From contig JAFZRH010000069.1 of the NCBI GenBank assembly GCA_017619975.1, positions 1 to 58,587 on the forward strand: a DNA stretch of 58,587 nucleotides, in the 5' to 3' direction. This document shows, in pieces, positions 49,690-58,226 of this stretch. This stretch comes from Lachnospiraceae bacterium. GTDB taxonomy: Bacteria > Bacillota > Clostridia > Lachnospirales > Lachnospiraceae. Position numbers and translations under genes: made by a program. The notes beneath the pieces are model-generated. The model saw only the letters and a list, made by a program, of their open reading frames with translations, did not search any database and was not told where the DNA came from. The stretch's first letter is position 1, and every line of letters begins with the position of its first letter.

Positions 49690-51477
49690 TCAATTCGTCT
49701 TATCGATCACATTCTGATAGCATTTTCTGGTTTCTTCATCGCGGCAGACCATGATGACGGCCATGCCGCAGTCCGGATGCTCTGACAGCCAGCAGGATAC
49801 CGCCCGCAGCGCAATAACAGCCGCTTCCTGTTTCGGATACCCGTAGGCGCCTGTCGAGATCGCGGGGAAGGCGATCGTATGCAGGTCATGCTGCCTGGCC
49901 AGCTCCAGCGAGTTGCGGTAGCAGTTTGCAAGCAATTCTGCACATCTTGCGGCATTCTGCCTGCTGTAGATCGGTCCTACCGTATGGATCACATATTTCG
50001 CCTTCAGCCGCCATCCGCCGGTGATCTTCGCCTCACCGGTCTCACAGCCGCCGAGCTGACGGCATTCTTCCTTCAAACCGGGTCCGGCCGCGCGGTGGAT
50101 CGCCCCGTCCACGCCGCCCCCGCCGAGCAGAGACTTATTCGCGGCATTCACGATCGCATCCACCTCCATCTTCGTAATATCACCCATCTCAAAATAAATG
50201 TGGTTCTGCGGTTTGTCCGCCTCCAGGATCAGATTGATCAGTTCTTTCGTCAGCAGGAAAGACTTCCCCCACGGATTCAGGATGATTCCTTCCTCCGCCA
50301 TGTCCCGGCAGCCTTTCAGCATCACATCCATAAAGTACGAGATTACAGACGTCTTTTCTCCTTTTTCAAACTCGCTTTGGCTGGTAAAGGCGACGAGCCA
50401 GCTCTTGCCGTCCTTCGTCTCAAGATGATGCAGCTTAAAATGCTGCTCCTCTTCCATCGTAATGGTATCTCCCACTATGACCTTCTCCGGATCGATGTCC
50501 GCCAGCATCTGCTCCGGCGGGATCACCGGAATGATGAGGTGAGCATCCTCGTGCATCCGGATGCGGATGGATTCCAGCACGGCAATCAGGTTCTCACGGC
50601 TGGGGCCTTCATGGTACCGCGCGATCGCCTCCTCGACCATTTTATTGCCTGTAAGATACGGATCCTCAAAGGAATCTGTTTTTCTTCCCCGCAAGGCATC
50701 AAAGCGTTCCAGCACCGCGCGCAGTTCCTCCGGAATCCTGTTCCGGCACTCGGCTTCCAGCACGCCGGGCACGCCGTAAAAAGCTTCCGCCATGCTGCCT
50801 GCAATGCACGTCAGCGTGTCGCAGTCTCCGCCCAGCGAGACGGCCGTACGGATCACGTCTTCAAAATCCTCTCCTTCCAGAAAAGCCGTGATCGCTTCCG
50901 GAACGGTCTTCTGGCAGCTCTCGTCATGATAGTAGCCGGGCCGGATCTCGTCACAGGTCCGGGACAGATCATAGCCGAATTCCCGGATGATATAGTCTTT
51001 GATCTCTTCCTTGCTGCGGCCGGTCCTGGCCATATAAATGGCTGCCGCCACCGACTCCGCTCCTTTGATCCCTTCCGGATGGTTATGCGTGACCTCCGCG
51101 CTCAGACGGGCCAGACGCCGGACCTCTTCCAGGCTGTTCCCCAACCACCCTGCCGAAGAGACCCGCATCGCGGAGCCGTTTCCGTAGCTCCCGTAAGGCT
51201 TCGGATCCTCTTGCCAGAGCCACCTGGAAAAACGCGCGCCGTATCCCGCATCCGGATATCTCCTTCCCCATTTCTGCAGGGACCGAATCAGTTCTTCCCG
51301 AATCTCCTCATCTGATTTGCCCAGCGTATCCATCAACGCTTCCGCTACTGCCACAGTCATCACGCTGTCATCCGTATAGGTCGAATCCTTCCGGAAAAGC
51401 GGAAACTCCTTCGTTTTTCCTCCCCGATCAAATTCATAGGGGCTTCCGATCATGTCGCCTAAAATTGCTCCGTACAT
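49690..51477 (-). CDS. ADP-ribosylglycohydrolase - SseB-like - macrodomain fusion
   Basis: 595 aa from ATG 51477, which has AAAAAGGAGGA upstream. Three parts: (1) residues 1-265, DraG/ARH-type ADP-ribosylglycohydrolase with the metal-binding YTDDS (34-38), GNGSAMRV (100-107), HNHPEG (131-136), and GGDCDT (216-221); (2) about 290-420, an SseB-like domain; (3) about 426-595, a macrodomain with [25 protein letters not shown] (439-463), [23 protein letters not shown] and ISTGAYGYP (540-548) that binds ADP-ribose or its 1''-phosphate. It should remove ADP-ribose from arginine or other residues and process the product. The fusion of two ADP-ribose modules is unusual. A hairpin terminator lies upstream. 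Confidence 0.85.
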   Translation of the reverse strand: MYGAILGDMIGSPYEFDRGGKTKEFPLFRKDSTYTDDSVMTVAVAEALMDTLGKSDEEIREELIRSLQKWGRRYPDAGYGARFSRWLWQEDPKPYGSYGNGSAMRVSSAGWLGNSLEEVRRLARLSAEVTHNHPEGIKGAESVAAAIYMARTGRSKEEIKDYIIREFGYDLSRTCDEIRPGYYHDESCQKTVPEAITAFLEGEDFEDVIRTAVSLGGDCDTLTCIAGSMAEAFYGVPGVLEAECRNRIPEELRAVLERFDALRGRKTDSFEDPYLTGNKMVEEAIARYHEGPSRENLIAVLESIRIRMHEDAHLIIPVIPPEQMLADIDPEKVIVGDTITMEEEQHFKLHHLETKDGKSWLVAFTSQSEFEKGEKTSVISYFMDVMLKGCRDMAEEGIILNPWGKSFLLTKELINLILEADKPQNHIYFEMGDITKMEVDAIVNAANKSLLGGGGVDGAIHRAAGPGLKEECRQLGGCETGEAKITGGWRLKAKYVIHTVGPIYSRQNAARCAELLANCYRNSLELARQHDLHTIAFPAISTGAYGYPKQEAAVIALRAVSCWLSEHPDCGMAVIMVCRDEETRKCYQNVIDKTN

Positions 51478-51529
51478 CGCTGTATCCTCCTTTTTTCTTT
51501 GACTGACAACAGTATAGCAGATACGAAAA

Positions 51530-51562
51530 GAAAAAATGTCACCTGACAGGGGACATTTTTTC
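51530..51562. terminator. Bidirectional terminator-like hairpin
   Basis: GAAAAAATGTC (51530-51540) pairs with GACATTTTTTC (51552-51562) around an 11-base loop. T-runs result on both strands. It lies upstream of the DraG fusion gene. Confidence 0.55.
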
Positions 51563-51598
51563 TCTTTATCATTCTTGTCAGTATTCAAAGATTTCTGA

Positions 51599-51709
51599 AT
51601 GAATATAGTCCTGCTCGACTTTATGATGTCAGACACTTTTAACAGCATTGTCAGAAAAACACCAAAGCATGCGGAAATGTTACGGGATCTGATGAAGAAA
51701 AAAAGGTAG
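51599..51709 (+). CDS. 36-codon frame, possible gene remnant
   Basis: ATG at 51599 follows an in-frame TGA. It reads [20 protein letters not shown] then [16 protein letters not shown] and stops. The end looks like the C-terminal helix of a larger protein. There is no clear ribosome-binding site. I list it as a possible remnant rather than a functional gene. Confidence 0.2.
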   Translation: MNIVLLDFMMSDTFNSIVRKTPKHAEMLRDLMKKKR

Positions 51710-51742
51710 CCGCTGTGAATCGTAATCAGCGGTGCCTAAAAA

Positions 51743-51798
51743 GATCCCGATAGGGTGCAAGAAACAACTTTTTCGAAATCTTACACCCTTTCGGGATC
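51743..51798. repeat. 20-bp inverted repeat (18 of 20 matching)
   Basis: Arms 51743-51762 (GATCCCGATAGGGTGCAAGA) and 51779-51798 match at 18 of 20 positions when inverted, around a 17-base spacer. ATATTTTTAAAGG follows, so it may act as a plus-strand terminator or be the end of a lost element. Confidence 0.6.
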
Positions 51799-51951
51799 AT
51801 ATTTTTAAAGGACTTTGTTTTTATATCCCAAAAGTTGTGAGAACGAAAGAACTATTCTTCCTAGTCCGGGTTTTATATTGGCTCGCCAGGCAGAAAAACT
51901 CTTTATGCAAAATGGAATAAGTACTCCTTCTCTTATTAGGGAAGGGGCTTT

Positions 51952-51979
51952 TCGTCCAATAAGCAACGTTATTGGACGA
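51952..51979. repeat. Inverted repeat TCGTCCAATAA-N6-TTATTGGACGA
   Basis: Perfect 11-base arms (51952-51962 and 51969-51979), 30 bases beyond the stop of the TOTE-type helicase gene. The same TTGGACGA motif lies four times in and around the fic promoter at 56164-56238. GTTATTGGACGAT (51968-51980) occurs again in the same direction at 56227-56239. Confidence 0.75.
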
Positions 51980-52008
51980 TATTCCGGAGTCTTTGGACAA
52001 AGAGTTGA

Positions 52009-54993
52009 TTATAATCTGGCAGATTTTGCTGATTCAGTCTCGTTTAGTATACTTTGGCGGCTCATTTCCAGAAGCTCAGCGGCCGCTTGTACATTTTCAA
52101 CGCGAATCAAATTATCCCACACATCTTCTCGGCCAAGCAGGTTCATGCCTCCGTGCCAAACCAGTTTTTTGTCGATAACGGCGTAATGTTCGTTTTCTGA
52201 TTCATTCACAACAACAGTTATACCGGCTCTCTGCATTTTGGCTATTAACTCCTGAATATCGCCCGGATCACCAAATCTGGCACAATTCGGATCAAGTGTT
52301 ATCACTGTTACCTTCACGCCAGCTTCTTGACGAGTCTTGAGGAGCGAAAGCATCCTTTCAATTTTACGCCGTCTGATGTTAGGACTGGCAATGACGATTT
52401 CTGTCTCTGCCTCAACCATGTCGCGTTCAAATACCTCTGCATAATTTCCACGATCATAAATAGAATTGACAAGCTGATGCGTAACATCCGATCCGGACTG
52501 AATCTGATATCCAATCTTTTTATATGCAGCCAGCCTATTACGGTATTGATTGTCAAATATCGCGATGTGCGTATCCACGTAGTCATAGACGACAACATTT
52601 TGCTTGCCAGCATAATTTCTATTCAGCCGACCTACATACTGAATCAGTCTCCCATCAAATTTGACTGGAGACGCCAGCATTAATGTGTCTAACCTAGGGC
52701 AATCAAAACCCTCTCCAATCTTCTGCCCCGTCGCAATAAGAAGCATGCTCTCGTTATCCGGAACATGCAACATCTCGCGGCGAATCTCCTGATTCCTGTT
52801 TTGAGTGTTGTCTCCATACAAAAGAAATACGTGCTGTGCAGCAGTGGAAAGGCGATCATATAAGAGTTTTGCATGTTTTTTCAGACGTGTCAGAATTACT
52901 GGGGTTCGCCCATCCCGAAGAGACTCTTGTACATCAATTATTATCTGCTCGTTTCTGTCTGCACTTTCGCTGATTAGCTCATATGCACGGTGGATTTCCA
53001 GCTTTTCTCCCGAAAAATCAACAACCCGGGTAAAACGCGGCCTTACAAAAAGCTCCATTCCCTGCCTTAATGCATGCTCTTTTGCCGTATACTGGTGTCG
53101 GATCGGTCCGAGCATCATGTAATTGATTTTTTCCAATTTGTCGCTCCGAACAGGAGTAGCAGACACGCCGTATACATACTTTGCTTTTACTCGCCGTAAA
53201 ACCTGCTGTGCCTGTGTTGATGCGGCATGATGACACTCATCCATGATTACGAGCCCATATCGATCAATACCAGGAAAAATCTCTCCCCTCCCGTACACAG
53301 AGCCGATCATAGCCACATCAACAATTCCAGTAGTCTTATCTGTTCCAGCTTGAAATGTTCCGATTACACTTTTACGGTTCTTTTTTCTTCCGGTCTTTGT
53401 GAGATATACTGGTGGCTCCTCGTCAATTACAAGAAAACGATTGAGTTCATCAATCCATTGCTCCACAAGATCCGCACTTTCTAACAATACCAATGTTGAC
53501 AGCTTTCGTTCAGCAATCAAATAACTGCAAACGACAGTTTTTCCAAATGCTGTCGCTGCGCTCAGTATTCCGTTTTCGAAACGAAGGAGCTTTTCAGCGG
53601 CAAGATCCTGCTGTGTGCGCAGCTCTCCTCGGAAACTTACTCGTATTGGTTTCCCTGTTGTTCGATTATCTTCAACATCATATATAATTCCTGCCTCAGT
53701 GCATTTATCCAGCAACACTTCATAAAGGCCTCTTGGAAGTTGAATATATCCATCAATATCCTTGCCTAAATAAATGGTACTCAAATAGTAATATGTGGAA
53801 TTGCCAGATTTTTTTCTCCTGTAAAACTCTGGATTGTCTATTGTAGCAAGGCAACGAATCTGGTTTTGGATCCTTGGAGATAAATTAAGCGTATCAACGT
53901 AAATCCCATCCGCGAGAACGATATGAAAAACTCCAGTGACATCCGATGTATGGAATGAATCATTACGTTTCCATGGTTTTAGTCGTTCCTTGCCTTGCAG
54001 ATAAGACAGGTTTACAATACGACCCGTCCGCTCCGCTTCCCACTGGACAAGTCTCTTTTCAACATCCTCCAAACTGAGGCGTCCTGTATTCCAGAGGACT
54101 TCCAATTGATCAGGATATGCATTCCATGATTCGTCAACAAATGCGCTGTTTCCTGACCGTAGTGCCCCACCTTGCAAGGGAAGCGCAACCAGATTTCCTA
54201 TTTGGTCACTTCTGTCTTGGGATGGGTACATTCTGTCGTAAAAACGAAACGAAGTTAAATTGATTGATTCGCAGCCTTTATCAAGAAGCGAGAAACCAAA
54301 TTGTCTTGCAATATAAGCCGGTATGGGCTGTCTGAAGAAAATCCATACATGAGCGCCGCGACCAGACCTTGAGCGTTCGGTTAATGCATCTACTCCGTTG
54401 AGTTTACAAATCTTGCGGAGCGCATCTACTTCTTCACGCCATGTCTCATCTGTGTTTGCATTATCTTGTTGATCCGAACCTTTTTCGTGGTTATCAAAAT
54501 CAAATACAAGAAAGCGGCACGTATTGTCAGGCAACAATGGATACACGCCTATTACATCTGTACAGTTTTCGCGTGCCCCGATAAGATGCTGTTTTATATG
54601 CTGTAATCCGAGTTTTTCATATTCCTGGAATGCGCAGGAATTACAGCTGAATTTGGTCTGGCCTTTTTGCTTGGGGCATTTATCAGAATCCCAGCGATTT
54701 TGGCATTGAGGGAAATAGCCGCCTTTTTTCCCCCGACGTGCAAACACATCTGTTCGGCCCCAGAACAAGCTGAAAAAACGGTTTGCTATGTCATCCGTCA
54801 CGGAAAATGTTTCAATCAAGGATGCTTGATCCGGGTCATATTCGTCCGGTGCTTGGGAGATACATTGAAATGCATCGGTTGATTCGTAAGGAATACAATT
54901 CTCTGATAAGATTTCCTTTAACGCAGTGTTCTCTTTCTGCAAGTCACGAATGAGCTTTCGCAGAGAATCCAGATTATAAGCTTCAATATTCAT
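52009..54993 (-). CDS. TOTE-type primase-helicase with C-terminal PLD-like domain
   Basis: 994 aa. In order: a coiled coil (residues 8-30); a zinc-binding Cys set (C97, C106, C117, C120); an archaeo-eukaryotic primase (AEP) domain with FLVFDFDNHE (161-170, the DxD catalytic pair Asp165/Asp167), SGRGAHVWIFF (210-220) and TSFRFYDRMYPSQD; a superfamily 2 helicase with Walker A-like TAFGKT (481-486), MDECHH (584-589), SATP (611-614), GFDCPRLDTLM and QYVGRLNR (785-792); and a C-terminal phospholipase D-like domain (865-990) with HYAVIDKKLVWHGGMN (936-951). This is the core protein of the TOTE conflict system described by domain analysis. It is the second gene after fic. AT-richer codons than the chromosome backbone suggest transfer. 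Confidence 0.82.
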   Translation of the reverse strand: MNIEAYNLDSLRKLIRDLQKENTALKEILSENCIPYESTDAFQCISQAPDEYDPDQASLIETFSVTDDIANRFFSLFWGRTDVFARRGKKGGYFPQCQNRWDSDKCPKQKGQTKFSCNSCAFQEYEKLGLQHIKQHLIGARENCTDVIGVYPLLPDNTCRFLVFDFDNHEKGSDQQDNANTDETWREEVDALRKICKLNGVDALTERSRSGRGAHVWIFFRQPIPAYIARQFGFSLLDKGCESINLTSFRFYDRMYPSQDRSDQIGNLVALPLQGGALRSGNSAFVDESWNAYPDQLEVLWNTGRLSLEDVEKRLVQWEAERTGRIVNLSYLQGKERLKPWKRNDSFHTSDVTGVFHIVLADGIYVDTLNLSPRIQNQIRCLATIDNPEFYRRKKSGNSTYYYLSTIYLGKDIDGYIQLPRGLYEVLLDKCTEAGIIYDVEDNRTTGKPIRVSFRGELRTQQDLAAEKLLRFENGILSAATAFGKTVVCSYLIAERKLSTLVLLESADLVEQWIDELNRFLVIDEEPPVYLTKTGRKKNRKSVIGTFQAGTDKTTGIVDVAMIGSVYGRGEIFPGIDRYGLVIMDECHHAASTQAQQVLRRVKAKYVYGVSATPVRSDKLEKINYMMLGPIRHQYTAKEHALRQGMELFVRPRFTRVVDFSGEKLEIHRAYELISESADRNEQIIIDVQESLRDGRTPVILTRLKKHAKLLYDRLSTAAQHVFLLYGDNTQNRNQEIRREMLHVPDNESMLLIATGQKIGEGFDCPRLDTLMLASPVKFDGRLIQYVGRLNRNYAGKQNVVVYDYVDTHIAIFDNQYRNRLAAYKKIGYQIQSGSDVTHQLVNSIYDRGNYAEVFERDMVEAETEIVIASPNIRRRKIERMLSLLKTRQEAGVKVTVITLDPNCARFGDPGDIQELIAKMQRAGITVVVNESENEHYAVIDKKLVWHGGMNLLGREDVWDNLIRVENVQAAAELLEMSRQSILNETESAKSARL

Positions 54994-55019
54994 TGCATCC
55001 GTTCCCTTGGATAGATCTG

Positions 55020-55050
55020 CATGACAGGTTTTCTACAGAATCCTGTCATG
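55020..55050. other. Hairpin between fic and the TOTE-type gene
   Basis: CATGACAGG (55020-55028) and CCTGTCATG (55042-55050) form a 9-bp stem with a 13-base loop in the 73-base gap between the two genes. No T-run follows on the minus strand, so it should not stop all transcription; it may set the ratio of the two products. Confidence 0.5.
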
Positions 55051-55066
55051 TGATCCGGCTCGGTTT

Positions 55067-56134
55067 TTACTTATCAAGACTGTCCGAACGTATATAGAAT
55101 GTGCTCCGTCCAGATCCTTTTCTGAGAATTACCCCTTCTGCTGTCAGTTTCTTCAGCGCAGCCAGAGCAGAGGATCTTCCAATGCTCGGACAGTTCGCAA
55201 CTACTTCTGATCCGGTAAATAATCCGACTTTTTCTCCCACGTATTTTTTTACAACATCATACGCTTTACTGGATATACCAGTGTTGTCCATAAGTCCCAC
55301 CCGATCTTCAAATTCCGTATAACAGGCGAGGATCATAGTTAACATGTACCGGATAAATGGTGTAGGATCATTTTTCTCCTCATGCCATCCGGCATCTGAT
55401 ATTTCCAGAACATCGTAATAACGATCCTTGGTTTTCTCGATCTGTTTTTCGATGCTAATATACTTTCCGACGCTAAATCCATTCTTATACAATAGTAATA
55501 GTGTCAGCAGGCGACTCATACGACCGTTTCCGTCGTTGAACGGATGAATACAGAGAAAATCCACAATAAAGCATGGAATCAGAATCAATGCGTCAATGCT
55601 GTCCTTGGCAAGCGCTTGTTCATAGGCATTGCATAGTTTTTCCATTGCTTCCGGTGTTTCATACGGAGCAACCGGTGTAAAACGGGTAAAGCTCGTCCCA
55701 TCCGGCCTTGCCTCATTGATATAGTTCTGCACATTTTTGAAGCTGCCGCCAAAGGAAGCCCCGGAGCGACGCAGCAGATCGCGGTGGAGCTGGAGGATAT
55801 ACGAAGGACGGACCGGAATATACTCATTGCTTTCATGGATTGTGTTCAGCACATCCCTATAACCCATGATCTCATCCTCGTCACGATTCTTTGGAGTTGT
55901 CTTATTCGCAAATAGCTGTTTCATACGGGTATCGGTAGTAACAATACCCTCTATCTTATTGGAAGCCTCAGTACTCTGTATCTTCGCAATTTCTACAAGG
56001 CGATCCAGTTCTACGGGTTTCTGCCGGACATACATTTCCTGCCTGCCTTTGCATTCATGTATCTTTGCGACGAGATTCAATATATCTGTTGGCCACACAT
56101 GATCGGCCAGCTTGCAATAATCAAATTCCCTCAT
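55067..56134 (-). CDS. Fic-domain protein with C-terminal winged helix
   Basis: 355 aa from ATG 56134, with AGAGGAG 5 bases upstream. Fic motif HPFNDGNGR at residues 197-205 (all catalytic residues kept), so nucleotidyl transfer (AMPylation) to a protein hydroxyl is expected. The N-terminal inhibitory helix motif S58-x-x-x-E62-G63 (SNKIEG) marks a class II, self-inhibited Fic protein. Residues about 285-350 (GLFTGSEVVANCPSIGRSSALAALKKLTAEGVI) form a winged helix, typical of this long type and able to bind DNA. It is first gene of the operon with the TOTE-type helicase and is a candidate autorepressor at the operator-laden promoter. Confidence 0.88.
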   Translation of the reverse strand: MREFDYCKLADHVWPTDILNLVAKIHECKGRQEMYVRQKPVELDRLVEIAKIQSTEASNKIEGIVTTDTRMKQLFANKTTPKNRDEDEIMGYRDVLNTIHESNEYIPVRPSYILQLHRDLLRRSGASFGGSFKNVQNYINEARPDGTSFTRFTPVAPYETPEAMEKLCNAYEQALAKDSIDALILIPCFIVDFLCIHPFNDGNGRMSRLLTLLLLYKNGFSVGKYISIEKQIEKTKDRYYDVLEISDAGWHEEKNDPTPFIRYMLTMILACYTEFEDRVGLMDNTGISSKAYDVVKKYVGEKVGLFTGSEVVANCPSIGRSSALAALKKLTAEGVILRKGSGRSTFYIRSDSLDK

Positions 56135-56172
56135 AGAAACTCCTCTCATCCAATGCATCGTAATTTCGTCCA

Positions 56173-56201
56173 ATTATAAACAGTTTTGGACGAAATGTCA
56201 A
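56173..56201 (-). promoter_or_regulatory. Consensus promoter of fic with embedded operators
   Basis: Minus strand TTGACA (56196-56201), 17-base spacer, TATAAT (56173-56178): perfect consensus. TTTCGTCCAA fills the start of the spacer (56186-56195) and its inverted copy TTGGACGAAA starts at the last base of the -10 (56164-56173), so both arms block polymerase if bound. A perfect promoter of this kind normally needs tight control. Confidence 0.8.
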
Positions 56202-56205
56202 TGCA

Positions 56206-56255
56206 TTGGACGATTTATTATGCTCTGTTATTGGACGATTTATTATGCTCTGTTA
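56206..56255. repeat. 25-bp tandem repeat carrying the fic motif
   Basis: Two identical 25-base units (56206-56230 and 56231-56255), each beginning TTGGACGATTTATTATG. They lie upstream of the fic -35 and add two more copies of the TTGGACGA motif. Confidence 0.85.
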
Positions 56256-56284
56256 TATAAATGAGAATGTTCACCTCAGCAATC

Positions 56285-56327
56285 AGAAAACAGTGGAACG
56301 AGAATCATTCATGGATACTCATTCCAC
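56285..56327 (-). terminator. Terminator of the AAA-nuclease gene
   Basis: Minus strand GTGGAATGAG (56318-56327) pairs with CTCGTTCCAC (56293-56302, one G-T pair), followed by TGTTTTCTG. Confidence 0.65.
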
Positions 56328-56334
56328 CGTCTTC

Positions 56335-58212
56335 TTATACCATCCCATTCTGCCCGCTCTTCACTGCCACCTGTTTTCCCGAGAATGCAATGCCGTATGT
56401 GACGATGTGCCCGACTCCGCGTTCGGAAAGCTCCGCCGCATACCGCTTCTTCTCTATCTGTGAAAGTGCTTCCTCTGCCAGATTAGAGAGTGCAGTTTCA
56501 CCGGCTTCCCGCGCAGCCTTAAACTCCATCAGAATTCCGGGAAGTGTACGATCTTTCGGTTCAAGCTGCAGATCAAATCGGCCGTCGCCGGCTTCTCTGT
56601 TTGATCGGATAAAATATCGCGAGGAAAGACTGGCAATCAATCCCAAAACCATACCGTGATAGAAGCCTTCTGCTGCTCCGTCAAAGCTGGAAATGCAGCT
56701 GATCATGTACTTTCTGAGAGCCTGCTGCAGACGGTCACTGTCGCTGCGAAAGATCGCTTTTTCGATTTCCGGAATAACTGTTCCTGCCGGCTGCAGCCGA
56801 AGCCAGCTTAAGATTTCCGTGTTGTATACTCTGCGAACCTCCGTATTGGGAAGCTTCAGTTCCGCAAATGTCCCGAACTCCGTTTCCTTCGGAAGCCCTA
56901 CCGTCGTCAGATACCCTGCCAGAAGCAGGAAGCTGAAGATCGTATCCGCCCCATCCGCAATCCGGGGATAAATCACTTCCATATCGAGAGCAGCATGGAG
57001 CTCTTCCCCCTGCATCACTGCCTGAAGATTGTCTGCGATCTCCGGCGTCAGACCGCGCATCAGTTCATGAATGATCTCATTGTCGCTGGTATTTGCCCAA
57101 TACGCCTTTGCCTGTCCGCCATTGGAAAAGTAATTCGTGACTGACCATGGATTATAAACCGATGTGTTTCCAAACAGATATCCGTCATACCAAAGACGGA
57201 CTTCCTCCATTCGGTCTGCTTTCCCATAGTATGAGGCCATGGCTTGGACCTCTTCTTCGGTAAAGCCGAAAAACTGACTGTACTTTTCATCCAAAACCGT
57301 GTTAACGGTCGGATTGTTCAGACCGCTGAAGAGGTTTTCTTTCGAAACTCGCATGATCCCGGTCAGGACACCAAAAGCAAGATCCGGATTGTCTTTTAAA
57401 CCTCCGGACAGGAAATTCCGCATGAAAGAGATGACATCCTGATAAAAACCTTTGGCGTATCCCTGCTGAATCGGCGTATCGTATTCGTCAATCAGAATCA
57501 CCACTTTAGATCGATGATACGATGCCAGAAGGCGCACCAGGTTGAGAAGCGCCCGGCTGTATTCCACGTCACTTAGAAGGCCCTGCTCCATACGGCGGAG
57601 ATAATCCCGGTCATCCTGGTCAAAAGCATCGTTCATACTAAGCTCAGAATGTCTCTTGTATTCATCTTTCAGCAGAAGACGGATTGCCTCCAGGCAACTG
57701 CCCCAGTCATCGTATTTCACATCCTTAAATGTGAGCATGATCACGGGATATGCCCCTTGGAACTGACGGTACTTTTCACCGCACTGCCATATCTTCTTGG
57801 CCCGGAAGAACTGGGCTGTATCCGAATCCGTTTTTTCAAAGAACGTTTTCAGCATGTTTAATGCCAATGTTTTTCCAAATCGGCGGGGACGGGTAAAAAG
57901 CGTGACCATGTTGTGGTCATCAATCAGCTCTTTGATCAGAAGTGTTTTGTCCACGTAATAGCAGTCACCGGCAACCTCGACGAAAGAGGTATTTCCTACT
58001 GCGATAGGGAGAAGATTTCTTTCTTCATCTGTGACTGGTGGCATATTTATTCCGGGTCGAAAGGCTAGTACGGAAGATTCTGGAATGTTCCAATTCCGAC
58101 CAACTTTAACCGCCCCTTTTAGTTTGCCTTCCTGGCATAGTCCGGAGACTCTTCGGGAAGTCATCTGAAGTATTCTGGCTGCAGCAGCCGTGCCGATAAG
58201 CTTTTCTGCCAT
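56335..58212 (-). CDS. HTH - AAA ATPase-like - PD-(D/E)XK nuclease protein
   Basis: 625 aa. Residues 1-50 form a MerR/excisionase-like helix-turn-helix (AAARILQMTSRRVSGLCQEG, KVGRNWNIPESSVLAF). Residues about 65-330 are the AAA-ATPase-like domain (PF09820 type): VGNTSFVEVAGDCYYVDKT, P-loop RPRRFGKTLALNM (108-120), Walker B VVILIDEYDTPIQQGY. The C-terminus (about 520-625) is a PDDEXK_9-type nuclease with D547 in GRFDLQLEP and E563-x-K565 in GILMEFKAA. Such genes occur in many copies in gut bacteria; role unknown, perhaps mobile or defensive. The added N-terminal HTH and the six-fold TTTCCGATA array at its promoter suggest autoregulation. GGAGG precedes the ATG. Confidence 0.85.
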   Translation of the reverse strand: MAEKLIGTAAAARILQMTSRRVSGLCQEGKLKGAVKVGRNWNIPESSVLAFRPGINMPPVTDEERNLLPIAVGNTSFVEVAGDCYYVDKTLLIKELIDDHNMVTLFTRPRRFGKTLALNMLKTFFEKTDSDTAQFFRAKKIWQCGEKYRQFQGAYPVIMLTFKDVKYDDWGSCLEAIRLLLKDEYKRHSELSMNDAFDQDDRDYLRRMEQGLLSDVEYSRALLNLVRLLASYHRSKVVILIDEYDTPIQQGYAKGFYQDVISFMRNFLSGGLKDNPDLAFGVLTGIMRVSKENLFSGLNNPTVNTVLDEKYSQFFGFTEEEVQAMASYYGKADRMEEVRLWYDGYLFGNTSVYNPWSVTNYFSNGGQAKAYWANTSDNEIIHELMRGLTPEIADNLQAVMQGEELHAALDMEVIYPRIADGADTIFSFLLLAGYLTTVGLPKETEFGTFAELKLPNTEVRRVYNTEILSWLRLQPAGTVIPEIEKAIFRSDSDRLQQALRKYMISCISSFDGAAEGFYHGMVLGLIASLSSRYFIRSNREAGDGRFDLQLEPKDRTLPGILMEFKAAREAGETALSNLAEEALSQIEKKRYAAELSERGVGHIVTYGIAFSGKQVAVKSGQNGMV

Positions 58213-58226
58213 TGTACAATACCTCC

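Larger units (their letters stand above)
51478..52008. other. 531-base intergenic stretch at the edge of the accessory module
   Basis: No long gene is present. It holds a terminator-like hairpin (51530-51562), a 36-codon frame (51599-51709), a small CCGCTG/CAGCGG hairpin (near 51709-51740), a large inverted repeat (51743-51798), and the TCGTCCAATAA inverted repeat (51952-51979). The sequence is AT-richer than the genes to its left and looks like debris at a module boundary. Confidence 0.6.

Noticed and set aside
49879..51315. 478-codon plus-strand frame opposite the DraG-macrodomain fusion
   Set aside because: The minus-strand protein has intact catalytic motifs in all three domains; the plus frame has antisense composition.
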